From Actinacidiphila rubida (GTDB taxonomy: Bacteria; Actinomycetota; Actinomycetes; Streptomycetales; Streptomycetaceae): a stretch of 64,000 nt of DNA. This document shows, one piece after another, positions 17,451-26,177 of the stretch. The notes below the pieces were generated by a model that was given only the letters and a program-made list of their open reading frames with translations, did no database searches and was not told where the DNA came from. The translations under genes were made by a program, and so were the position numbers. Position 1 is the stretch's first letter. The number at the start of each line of letters is the position of its first letter. The stretch is from positions 310,001-374,000 of the forward strand of contig NZ_FODD01000002.1 in NCBI RefSeq assembly GCF_900110255.1, written 5' to 3'.

Positions 17451-17708
17451 TGACCCGGAGCACCGTTGCCGGCGCCGTTCCCGTGCCCGTGCACGAGCGC
17501 CTTTCACCGCACCGCGGGGCACCGGCCGAAGCGTCCCGGACGGGTGAACGCACGGCGTCCCAGGCCCGTCCGGCGGGTTTCCGTTCGGCGTCAGCGGATG
17601 GTGACCGCATCCGCCACCGCCGCGCCGCGGGCGGCCGCGCGACGTCGCCGCTCCCAACGGGGAAGGTGGCGCGCGGTGGCGGGGAGCGTCACCGCGCGCC
17701 GGGAGCGG

Positions 17709-20700
17709 CTACGGCGCGTAGGTGTCGTCGTACCAGCTCAGGTCATCGCAGTAGATGAGGTGGCGCGGGTTCGCGTTCTGGCTGACGCCGGGGGCCGGGG
17801 GCCCGATGTTCCAGGGATTGCCTCCGTTGCCGCGCTGGACGATGTTGCAGTTGTCGTAGGCGTTGCCGGCGTCGCTGTTGGCCCCGGGCACGTTGGAGAA
17901 GTTGACGAAGTCGCCGGTCTGCACCGGCCCGGTGGTCGGATGGCCGGACTGGTCGACGAGTTTGCCGTCCAGGTAGAGGTAGAGGCTGGGCATGTAGCTC
18001 TGCGCGACGAGGCTGTTCTGCGGGCTGTCGTCGCCGTTGGGCACGGTCTGCGTCGACTCGACGGTCCCGTCGGAGCAGAACGCCGTGGTGACCTGCTGCC
18101 AGATGGGCGGCGCGCCGTTGAACAGCGAACCCTCCGTGTCGCCCCAGCCGCGGAAGAACATGTTGGAGAAGTCGGTGGCCGTGGTCGCCATCTGCGGCGG
18201 CATCTGCCCGGCGTTCACGGCGCTCTGGATCTGCGCGACCCAGGCGCTGAAGTTCGCGTCGGTCTTGCCGGACTGGGTGTCGAGCGGCCGGTAGCCGATC
18301 GACCCGCCGCTGATCGCCTTGACCGCGACACATTTGCCGGTCGAGTCGACCTGCGGGCCGCTGACGTGCGGCATGTAGGCCTCACCGGGCGTCGTGCCGG
18401 TGACGAGCGGGTTGGGCACGTGGGTGGGATCGCCGGTGTAGGCGTTGGCGTTGACCTCGTCGTAGGACAGGTCGGGAATCGGGATGCCGTAGTCCGCCTG
18501 CACGCCGGCGACGAAACCCGTCAGCCAGTCGGGGAGTTCGGTGGTGCCGGTGCGGCTCGTCACCGCGGCCGACTGCGAGCCGTTGAAGACGTTGCCCTGG
18601 GAGTCGACCGCGTAGGTGACGTCGACGTGGGTCTTGATCTTGTAGCTGGTGTCGGCGGCGTAGTTCTGGTCGGGCGTCTTCGTCAGGTCCGGACGCGGTA
18701 CGGAGAACTGCATGAGCCGGGCGGGCGTCATGCCGTCCGCGCTGCCGGTGCCGGTGGCGGTGTCGCCGGCCTCCTGGACCTCGGTGCCCCACTTCTGCAC
18801 CGCGGCCAGCGTGGCCTGCCCCACGCAGTCCGCGGTCTTGGGGCCGGTATCGCAGGAGGGGAAGTTCATGCCGCCCAGACCGACGTCCTGCTGCTGGGGG
18901 TTGGCCCAGTCGGGGCCGCCGACCGTTCGGTCGAGTCCCCAGGCGTACAGCATCTGCATGGTGTTCAGGGGGCTCTGGACGGCGGTCGGCGAGTTGGTCG
19001 TGATGTTCTGCTGCGGATCGAAGAGCGACACCGCGTCGAAACTGTGGTGCTGGAAGGTGCCCGACACCGGGACGAACGCGACGGCGTCGAAGGCGACGTC
19101 GTGCGTGCCCAGCGAACTGTCGTCGGTCACGTTGTTCAGCGTGACCTGCGCGTTGCTCCCCAACTGGAAGTAGCCGACGTTCTGCCACTCGTCGGCACTG
19201 GTGTGCTGGCTGATCGGGCGGTCGTACACGGTGCCGTCGGCGGCGGTCACCTTGTAGTGCGCGGAGTCGGTGGTGCCGCCGGTGCTCGGGGTGTGGGCGA
19301 GCACGTGGTACAGGTTGGTCGGCAGTGCGGCGGTCCAGGTGCCGGTCACCTGGTGCTGGGTGTCGCCCGCGGCGCGGTTGTGGGTGAAGTACAGATGGCC
19401 GCCGAAGCCGGCGCCGAGCTGGTGGGTGTCGATCGCCGCGATCGGGTCACCTGCCGCGTTCGTGCCGTAACTCAGCTGGAAGGAACCGCCGTTGGTCCAG
19501 TTCATGCCGGTGCAGCCCGCGGTGTTCTGGGCGGGCGTGGCGAGCTCGTCCACGAGGACCGAGCCGGCCGGCAGGGTGGACTGGCAGTCCGCGGGGTGCG
19601 GATCGGTCACGCCCGGGTCGGCCGAGCCCGGGGTGAAGGCGAGCGACTGCGTCGCGCACGCGGTGGCGCAGTCGGGCGCCCAGGTGACCGGCTGGTGCCA
19701 CCAGCAGTGGTAGTAGAGCGGGTCGTCCTTGGTCAGGTTGCCGTAGCCGCAGAAGGTCTGGGTGGGGTCGGCCGCGTCGCAGTTGTCGGACCCGTCGCAG
19801 AAGAGGGCGGCCGACGGGACGATGAGACCCCGGATCGCGCCGCTGTAGTGGGGTGTCAGGTAGGAGGTCTGGCTCTTGTAGTTCAGGATGGGGTGCTCCA
19901 CCCAGCCCAGAACCCGCTCCTGGTACGGCCAGTTGGCGGGGTGCGCGGCGTCGCCGTAGCCGTTGCGCAGGAAGAGGTCGCGGTTGGGCGGATAGGCGGG
20001 GTTGATCGGGTTGTTGGTCCAGCCGAGGCCGGTGTTCCCCGCCGAATCGGCGGCGTGGAAGCCGGTGTTGTACGCCCACAGGGCCAGATACCAGTTCTCG
20101 ATCTTGCTGGAGTCGCCGTTGTTGGCGATGGTTCCGGCGGCCGCGAGCTGGTTCCACTTGTCCTCGAGGATCTGCAGGCCGGCGGCGATGTTCTCCTCGT
20201 AGTCCACGGCGATCTTCATCTTGCCGTGCTGCGAGTAGGTGGGGTCGTAGGCGCCCATTCCCGTGGTGACCTGGGAGATGCCGTAACCGCAGTCCGCGGC
20301 GGCGTAGTTGATGACGTCGACGGTGCCGGCGGAGCCGTAGTAGTCGGCGATCAGCGGGTTGCCGGACAGGCCCGGGAGCGAGTGCCAGGACGCCTGGTCG
20401 AAGTTGGACTCCTGGGCGAGCAGCCCGAGGAAGACCTGGGCCGGAACGGTGCCGCCGCCCGTCAGCGCGTGCGGCGGGAAGTCGCCACTGGGCTGGTAAG
20501 CGGCCAGGCCCATGTTCATGAAGTTCGCCGGGCGCTGGTCCGTCAGCTGCCCGGTGACGGCGAGGTCGACCGCCCGCTGCACCTGCGGTGCTCCCGGCTG
20601 CATGGCCTGCAGCGTCGGGTCGTTGCGCGGGACGGCGCAGGCCGGCGTCTGGGCCACGGCGGCGAGACGGCCGGAGGTCGTCGCCGAACGGCCCGAGGCG

Positions 20701-21968
20701 GCCGGAGAGCGGCCGGAGGTCGTCGCCGAACGGCCCGAGGCCGTTCCGAGACGGCTGGGGGCGGTCGCGCCCGTCGCGAACCCCGTCCGCGAGACGGCCG
20801 TCGTCGCCGGTGCGGCCCGTCCGAGGTCCGCGCTGCCGGCCAGCGCGCGGCCGGTGGCGGTGGCGACGAGCCGGACGGCGATCCGCCCGCTGCCGGCCGC
20901 CGGGGAGGGGGTCGCGGCGGTGCCACCGGCCGCCGGGCGTCCGGTGGCCGCGTGCCCGGCCACCGCCTGCCCGTCGAGCGAGACGGCGTCGACGACGTCC
21001 GGCAGGCTCCTGGTGACGGTGGTGGCCACGCCCTTCGGGACGGATCCGGTCAGCGACCTGGCGACCAGCACGGGGTGGCCCCCGCGGCCGTTGAACAGGC
21101 CGGTGCTCGTCAGCTCGCCCCGGGCGAGCGGCGTCACCCGGCCGCCGGCCGCACGAAGGACGTCGGCGCCGGTGCCGTGCCTCGCCAGGAACGTGGCGTT
21201 CCCGGCCTGGTCGGCGACGACGTCGAAGACCTGGCCGGGCGCCGTGGCGAGGGTCCGTACGGTGCCCCGCTCGCCGACCTGCACCAGGGCGGCGCCCCGC
21301 GCGGCCAGGATCCGGCCCTCGCCCGCGGGTACCGCGCTGGTGAGCTGGCCGGGTTCGGTGACCGGCGCCGACACGGTCGCGGTGCCGGCGTGCACGGTGA
21401 CCAGTTGGGTGCTCTGCTCGTCCTCACCGAGACTGCGGGTCAGCACCGCGTCGTCACCCGCTCCGCACCCCGGCGAGGAGTAGGTGAGCGCGACACCTGA
21501 GGTGACCGGGTGGACCGTGCCGTCCGGGACGTCCACCACGTAGGCGAAGGCGCCCCGGTCCCGGAGCGCCGGCACGTTGGCGAAGCCCCCGGGCGCCACG
21601 ACGGCGACGACGTGCTTGCCGTCGCCGGTCAGGCACGAGTAGCCGGTCCAGGACGAGGAGTCCAGGTCCAGCGGCTTGAGCGTCGCCAGCGGCTGCCAGG
21701 CGAAGCCGGACCGGCCGGCGGCGGTGAACAGGTGGTATCCCGCCGAGTCCTCGGCGGTGTCGAGGATCAGGTCGCGGGAGTCGTGCCAGCCGGGCCCGAG
21801 GGCGCGGGCCTGTGCGGTCGGCGTGGTGGCGGTCGCCGGAGTGCTGCTCGTGGGCTGGGCCGCGGGTGGCGCGGCGAGCGCCGGAGGGCCGGCCAGGGAG
21901 AGCAGCACGGCCGTGGTCGCCGCCGCCGCGCTCGTGGCCAGGAGGTGCCTGGCCCGGGTGCGGTGCAT
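17709..21968 (-). CDS. Giant secreted lysozyme-like protein with golvesin-type domain
   Basis: Protein of 1419 residues, starting at an ATG with GAGGAG 7 bases upstream. Residues 1-32 are a signal peptide. Residues about 60-330 look like a beta-propeller-type N-terminal module. A low-complexity Ser/Gly/Arg/Thr linker with a 14-residue duplication follows (about 400-435). Residues about 500-640 look like a transglycosylase/lysozyme fold: the catalytic glutamate is in 'LLAQESNFDQ' (Glu520), followed by 'GYGISQVTTGM' and 'LWAYNTGFH'. Residues about 800-960 resemble the golvesin C-terminal/Xly carbohydrate-binding module. The last 450 residues are unassigned and Asn/Asp/Tyr-rich, with several cysteines. 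It is probably an exported peptidoglycan-acting enzyme, perhaps used in development or against other cells. It appears monocistronic. Confidence 0.75.
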   Translation of the reverse strand: MHRTRARHLLATSAAAATTAVLLSLAGPPALAAPPAAQPTSSTPATATTPTAQARALGPGWHDSRDLILDTAEDSAGYHLFTAAGRSGFAWQPLATLKPLDLDSSSWTGYSCLTGDGKHVVAVVAPGGFANVPALRDRGAFAYVVDVPDGTVHPVTSGVALTYSSPGCGAGDDAVLTRSLGEDEQSTQLVTVHAGTATVSAPVTEPGQLTSAVPAGEGRILAARGAALVQVGERGTVRTLATAPGQVFDVVADQAGNATFLARHGTGADVLRAAGGRVTPLARGELTSTGLFNGRGGHPVLVARSLTGSVPKGVATTVTRSLPDVVDAVSLDGQAVAGHAATGRPAAGGTAATPSPAAGSGRIAVRLVATATGRALAGSADLGRAAPATTAVSRTGFATGATAPSRLGTASGRSATTSGRSPAASGRSATTSGRLAAVAQTPACAVPRNDPTLQAMQPGAPQVQRAVDLAVTGQLTDQRPANFMNMGLAAYQPSGDFPPHALTGGGTVPAQVFLGLLAQESNFDQASWHSLPGLSGNPLIADYYGSAGTVDVINYAAADCGYGISQVTTGMGAYDPTYSQHGKMKIAVDYEENIAAGLQILEDKWNQLAAAGTIANNGDSSKIENWYLALWAYNTGFHAADSAGNTGLGWTNNPINPAYPPNRDLFLRNGYGDAAHPANWPYQERVLGWVEHPILNYKSQTSYLTPHYSGAIRGLIVPSAALFCDGSDNCDAADPTQTFCGYGNLTKDDPLYYHCWWHQPVTWAPDCATACATQSLAFTPGSADPGVTDPHPADCQSTLPAGSVLVDELATPAQNTAGCTGMNWTNGGSFQLSYGTNAAGDPIAAIDTHQLGAGFGGHLYFTHNRAAGDTQHQVTGTWTAALPTNLYHVLAHTPSTGGTTDSAHYKVTAADGTVYDRPISQHTSADEWQNVGYFQLGSNAQVTLNNVTDDSSLGTHDVAFDAVAFVPVSGTFQHHSFDAVSLFDPQQNITTNSPTAVQSPLNTMQMLYAWGLDRTVGGPDWANPQQQDVGLGGMNFPSCDTGPKTADCVGQATLAAVQKWGTEVQEAGDTATGTGSADGMTPARLMQFSVPRPDLTKTPDQNYAADTSYKIKTHVDVTYAVDSQGNVFNGSQSAAVTSRTGTTELPDWLTGFVAGVQADYGIPIPDLSYDEVNANAYTGDPTHVPNPLVTGTTPGEAYMPHVSGPQVDSTGKCVAVKAISGGSIGYRPLDTQSGKTDANFSAWVAQIQSAVNAGQMPPQMATTATDFSNMFFRGWGDTEGSLFNGAPPIWQQVTTAFCSDGTVESTQTVPNGDDSPQNSLVAQSYMPSLYLYLDGKLVDQSGHPTTGPVQTGDFVNFSNVPGANSDAGNAYDNCNIVQRGNGGNPWNIGPPAPGVSQNANPRHLIYCDDLSWYDDTYAP
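20668..20741. repeat. 32-bp direct repeat, 42-bp period, in a linker-coding region
   Basis: Two identical 32-bp copies (20668-20699 and 20710-20741) beginning CGGCCGGAGGTCGTCGCC. They encode the repeated Ser-Gly-Arg-Ser-Ala-Thr-Thr linker units of the giant secreted protein. Recombination between them would remove 14 residues in frame. Confidence 0.9.
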
Positions 21969-22627
21969 GGGTCACTCCTCGTGGGTGCTGGTGGGGGTCG
22001 AAGGGGAGGGCGCGAGAGCGCCGGTGGGCGGCAGGAGCGAGGGACGGACTCCTGCCGCCCACCGGGCGGAGGAGGTGCTTGGGGCAGCGGTCGGTGCGTC
22101 GGGCCGGGACGCCGCGGCGGCCCTGACCCGGCCGGTCCGGCAGGCTCAGCCGGTCCGCCGGGCGGCGGCGGTCGCCGCCGCGGCTGTGTCCGCCGGTGCC
22201 TTGGCCGTCGCCGGTGTCGTCGCCGGTGTCGTGGCCGTGGCCGCCGATGGCGATGCCGCCTCGGCCGAACGTCTCACCGCTGTTCCCTTCGTCGCGCGCG
22301 TACGGGCTGAAGCCCAACGTGACGCTAGGGACACGGGTCCGTCGGCCGTCCTAGATCCGTCCTAGCGCCGCATCGGGCGGCACGGGCGTGACGTGGGGCA
22401 CGGCACGGGATCGAGCGCCCTGCCCGGGGACAAGCCCCGTCCGAGCCGTCCTCAGCCTCGGGCTGTCACGCTCGGGCCGAGGAAGGGACGGCCGAGGCAC
22501 GCCATCGGGCCGTTCCCGCCGCGACCGCCGACGTTGCGCGCCGGCCACACCCGGGACCAGCCAGGCGCGGCGCCAGGAGGACGCGGGGCAAGGGCAGTTG
22601 CCGACGGGAGCGCGAGGAGGCACCACC
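21969..22627. other. 659-bp intergenic region, no convincing gene
   Basis: This lies between the divergent secreted-protein and methyltransferase genes. All open frames here are low-complexity Ala/Gly/Arg strings without ribosome binding sites, including a 62-codon minus-strand frame at 22146-22334. A short repeat TCCTAGATCCGTCCTAG sits around 22349-22365. The promoters of both flanking genes must lie here, but I cannot place them with confidence. Confidence 0.5.
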
Positions 22628-24229
22628 GTGACCGAGCGCCGACCGGCACCCGCACCCGCTCCCAGTGGCACTGCCGCATCCGGCCAGGCGGCCGCGGCGA
22701 CTGTTGCCCGGCACCTGACCCGGCACCCGGCCGTCGAGGACGCCGCGGTGCTCCTGAGGGCCTCGCCCGACGGCCGGGACGAACTGGCCGCCTACGTCGT
22801 GCCCGTGGCCGGCTACCTGGCCGCACGGGCGCCCGAGTGGGCGAGCGAGCACGTCGGTGGATGGAAGGACGTCTTCGAGCACGTCTACCGCGACGTTCCC
22901 GCCGGAACAGCCGGAACCGCCCGACCCGCAGACGGCGCAGACGTGCCGTCCGTCGAGCCGGAGTTCGACCGGTCGGGCTGGAACAGCAGTTACACCGGCA
23001 CGGTCATGACGCGCCGGGAGGTCGGCGAGGCGATCGACAGCATCGTGGACCAGGCGACGGCGCTGCCGCACCGCAGGGTCCTGGAGGTGGGCTGCGGGAC
23101 CGGCATGCTGCTGCAGCGTCTCGCGCAGCGCACCGAGCGGTACTGGGCGACGGATCTGTCGGGCCGGGTGCTGCGCGCCGTCCAGCAGCGTCTGGACGCG
23201 TCACCGCGCCCTTACCCGGGGGTCACGCTCCTGGAGCGCGAGGGGACCGACTTCAGCGGCTTCGACGACGACAGCCTGGACCTGGTCCTGCTCAACTCCG
23301 TCGTCCAGTACTTCCCCTCCGCGCACTATCTCCGCGAGGTGCTGCGCGAGGCCGTCCGCGTCGTGCGTCCCGGTGGCGCCGTCTTCCTCGGTGACGTGCG
23401 CGATCTGAGGCTGCTGCACGTGTTCCACAGCTCGGTTGAGGTCTTCCACGCCGAAAGCGGCTCGCGGGCCGGCGAGTTGCGGCGCCGTGTACGCGCGGCC
23501 GCCGCCGAGGACGGCGAACTGCTGGTCGACCCGGGCTTCTTCGCGGCCCTGGCCGCGGAACTGCCGGGGCTGCGCGACGTCGGCGTGCAGCTCAAACGCG
23601 GCACGGTGGCCAACGAGCTGACCAAGTTCCGCTACGACGTGACGCTGCGGGTCGGCGAGCGGCCGCGTCCGGGGCCGGAACCCCGTGTCGAGCGGTGGGA
23701 GCCGGCGAGTGGGAGCGTCGCCGCCGTGGAGTCCCGGCTCGGCCGCGGTGAGGCGATGGAGGTCGTCATCCTCGACGTCCCCGACTCCCGGACGGCCGGC
23801 GACGTCGCGACATGGCGGGCCCTGTCCGGCAGCGCGCCCGATACCCGGCTCGCCGACCTGCCGTCGCCTGGCGCACCGCGGGGTGAGGCACCGGGCCTCT
23901 GGTGGGCGGCCGGCCGCCGGTACGGCCTCACCGTCGCGGTGACACCCCCGCGCTCCGGCACGCCGGGCCGCTACGACGTGGCGCTCAGCCGCAGCGGGTC
24001 CACGGCGCCGTGGGCGCCGCGGACCCCGGCGGACACCCTGACCAGCGCACCGCTGCACCACGTCCTGTCCGACGACCTCGCCGTGGAACTCCGCGGGCTT
24101 CTCGCCGAACACCTGCCGCCGGACCTGGTCCCCGCCCGCATCGCCGTCGTCGACCGGATCCCCCACCGCCCCGACGGGACCCTTGACGCCGGGCTGCTGC
24201 CCGAGCCCACCGACGGCGCCCGGGAGTGA
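22628..24229 (+). CDS. Stand-alone methyltransferase inserted in a split NRPS adenylation C-subdomain
   Basis: Protein of 533 residues starting at a GTG with GAGGAGG 7 bases upstream. Residues about 20-60 ('HPAVEDAAVLLRASPDG', 'ELAAYVVP') are the first half of the small C-terminal subdomain of an adenylation enzyme. Residues about 110-390 are a class I SAM methyltransferase, with motif I 'VLEVGCGTGMLLQRL', then 'WATDLSGRVL', 'LDLVLLNSVVQYFP' and 'VRPGGAVFLGDVRDL'. Residues about 480-530 ('LAEHLPPDLVPARIAVVDRI') complete the adenylation subdomain. The usual catalytic Lys motif Asn-Gly-Lys reads Asp-Gly-Thr here. This is the layout of N-methylating NRPS A-MT domains with the large A core deleted, so the protein should methylate a carrier-bound aminoacyl group in trans. 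First gene of a four-gene run; 195 bases precede the next gene. Confidence 0.8.
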   Translation: MTERRPAPAPAPSGTAASGQAAAATVARHLTRHPAVEDAAVLLRASPDGRDELAAYVVPVAGYLAARAPEWASEHVGGWKDVFEHVYRDVPAGTAGTARPADGADVPSVEPEFDRSGWNSSYTGTVMTRREVGEAIDSIVDQATALPHRRVLEVGCGTGMLLQRLAQRTERYWATDLSGRVLRAVQQRLDASPRPYPGVTLLEREGTDFSGFDDDSLDLVLLNSVVQYFPSAHYLREVLREAVRVVRPGGAVFLGDVRDLRLLHVFHSSVEVFHAESGSRAGELRRRVRAAAAEDGELLVDPGFFAALAAELPGLRDVGVQLKRGTVANELTKFRYDVTLRVGERPRPGPEPRVERWEPASGSVAAVESRLGRGEAMEVVILDVPDSRTAGDVATWRALSGSAPDTRLADLPSPGAPRGEAPGLWWAAGRRYGLTVAVTPPRSGTPGRYDVALSRSGSTAPWAPRTPADTLTSAPLHHVLSDDLAVELRGLLAEHLPPDLVPARIAVVDRIPHRPDGTLDAGLLPEPTDGARE

Positions 24230-24424
24230 CCGTGCGCCGCTCCTCACCGCAAGGGCCGGCGACCGGACCGACGTCCTGGGCCGGGGCCCGGCCCGCGCAC
24301 CCCGCGGCCGGCCGCGTTCGCCACGGACGGCGCGCCCCGCACCCTCACGTCCCCGGCCGGCTCCCGGCCCCCGTCCCGGACCGGTGACCGCGTGCCACCC
24401 ACGAAACGGAAACGTGAGAACCCC

Positions 24425-26044
24425 ATGCGCGACCGCGACCCCGCGTCCCTGCGCTTTCTGCACGCCGGCTTTCTGCGCACGGTGCGGCGCCATCCGCACC
24501 GCGCCGCTCTGGCGCTGGGGGAACGCGTGTGGACGTACGCCGAGTTGGACCATCTCGCGCGGTGGTGGGCGGGCGCGCTGCTGGCGCTGCACCCCCGCCC
24601 CCGGCGGGTGGGCGTGCTCGGGCACCGCGGCGTCGTGACGTACGCCGGGTTCCTCGCGGCCCTGTACGCGGGCGCGGCCGCCGTGCCGCTCAACAGCACC
24701 TACCCGGTCCGGCGCAACCAGGACCTCGTGGCGCGCGCCGACCTCGACGCCCTGCTGACCGACGAGAGTTCGCTGCCGCACGCGCGCGGTGTCCTGCGTG
24801 ACCTGCCGGACGCACCGCCGCTGGTGGTCGCGCGGTCGGACGGCAGTCCGCGGGCGTTGGGCGCCGGACCGGGCGCCGGACCGGGCGCCGGGCACGGCGG
24901 GACCGTCGCGGACGCGAGCCCCCTGCGGGAACCGCTGCCGCCCGATCCCGGCGACACGGCGTATCTGCTGTTCACCTCGGGATCGACCGGCCATCCCAAG
25001 GGCGTGCCGATCTCGCACGCCAACGTGAGCGCGTTCCTGCGCGTGAACACCGAGCGGTACGACTTCTCGCCCGAGGACCGGTTCGGCAACACCTTCGACC
25101 TGACCTTCGACCTGTCCGTCTTCGACCTGTTCATGGCCTGGGGCAGCGGCGGCCTGCTGCTGCCGCTGGCCGGAAGGGACGTGCACGCCCCGCTGAGGTT
25201 CGTCCGCGACCGGCGGATCACCGTCTGGTTCTCGGTGCCCTCGGTCGCCGTGCTCCAGCACAACAGCGGTGCCCTGACGCCCGGGAGCATGCCGTCGCTG
25301 CGCTGGAGCCTGTTCTGCGGGGAGGCGCTTCCGGCGTCCGCGGCCGCGGCCTGGCAGGCGGCGGCCCCGGGGTCGGTGGTGGAGAACCTGTACGGGCCGA
25401 CGGAGGCCACCATCGCCTGCACGGTGCACCGCTGGCACCCGCGGCAGTCCCCCGCCCGGTGCGCGAACGGCATCGTGCCGATCGGCCGGCCCTACCCGGG
25501 GATGGACGCCGCGCTGCTGGCAGCCGACGGATCCGAGGTGGCCGGCGGCGGGACGGGCGAGATCTGCCTGCGCGGGCCACAGGTCTTCTCCGGCTACTGG
25601 CGGGCTCCGGAGCAGACCCGGGCCGCCTTCCACGGGCGCGGCGACGGCCTGTGGTACCGCACCGGCGACCTGGGCCGGTGGGCCGCGGACGGCAGCCTCC
25701 TGTACGCCGGCCGGCTCGACTCGCAGGTCAAAGTCCTGGGCCACCGCGTCGAGTTGGGCGACGTGGAGGCACACCTGCGCCGGCAGGACGGTGTCGAGCA
25801 GGCCGTGGTCGTCGCCGTGCCCGGGGAGGAGGGGGGAACGACCGTCCTGGCGGCGGTCCTGTGCGGCCGCGACGCGGACGTGCCGGCGGTGGAGGAGGGC
25901 CTGCGCGAGGGCCTGCCGCCTTACATGATCCCGCTGACGTTCCACCTCGTGGACCGTCTTCCGCTCAACGCCAACGGGAAGGTCGACCGGGCCGGGTTGC
26001 GTGCGCGAGTGATGTCCGGACAGCTCGAACCCTTCCCGCTGTGA
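24425..26044 (+). CDS. Stand-alone amino-acid adenylation enzyme
   Basis: Protein of 539 residues from the ATG at 24425; a GTG at 24392 in frame is less likely, having no ribosome binding site. It is a complete adenylation domain: 'LLFTSGSTGHPKGVPISH' (A3), 'NTFDLTFDLSVFDLF' (A4), 'NLYGPTEAT' (A5), 'GEICLRGPQVFSGYW' (A6), 'WYRTGDLG' (A7), 'GRLDSQVKVLGHRVEL' (A8) and 'PLNANGKVDRAGL' (A10, with the catalytic Lys). The Asp in the A4 motif, where amino-acid-activating domains bind the alpha-amine, suggests an amino acid rather than an aryl acid substrate. It should form the aminoacyl-AMP and load the carrier protein two genes downstream. A short Gly-Ala-Gly-Pro repeat lies before A3. No condensation or thioesterase domain is fused to it. 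Confidence 0.85.
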   Translation: MRDRDPASLRFLHAGFLRTVRRHPHRAALALGERVWTYAELDHLARWWAGALLALHPRPRRVGVLGHRGVVTYAGFLAALYAGAAAVPLNSTYPVRRNQDLVARADLDALLTDESSLPHARGVLRDLPDAPPLVVARSDGSPRALGAGPGAGPGAGHGGTVADASPLREPLPPDPGDTAYLLFTSGSTGHPKGVPISHANVSAFLRVNTERYDFSPEDRFGNTFDLTFDLSVFDLFMAWGSGGLLLPLAGRDVHAPLRFVRDRRITVWFSVPSVAVLQHNSGALTPGSMPSLRWSLFCGEALPASAAAAWQAAAPGSVVENLYGPTEATIACTVHRWHPRQSPARCANGIVPIGRPYPGMDAALLAADGSEVAGGGTGEICLRGPQVFSGYWRAPEQTRAAFHGRGDGLWYRTGDLGRWAADGSLLYAGRLDSQVKVLGHRVELGDVEAHLRRQDGVEQAVVVAVPGEEGGTTVLAAVLCGRDADVPAVEEGLREGLPPYMIPLTFHLVDRLPLNANGKVDRAGLRARVMSGQLEPFPL

Positions 26045-26177
26045 CCGGCCGCACCGTGGGGGCGGCCGGCGCCGTCCCCGCGTCCGCAGCCGGCCGCGCC
26101 GCGACCCCTCCCCCCGCGTGCACCACCGCGCTCTCCCACCTCCCCGCACGCCCCTGTCGGTCACAAGGAGGACGTTC

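Noticed and set aside
22146..22334. 62-codon minus-strand frame with Ala/Thr-rich sequence
   Set aside because: It has no ribosome binding site and a low-complexity composition typical of non-coding GC-rich DNA.
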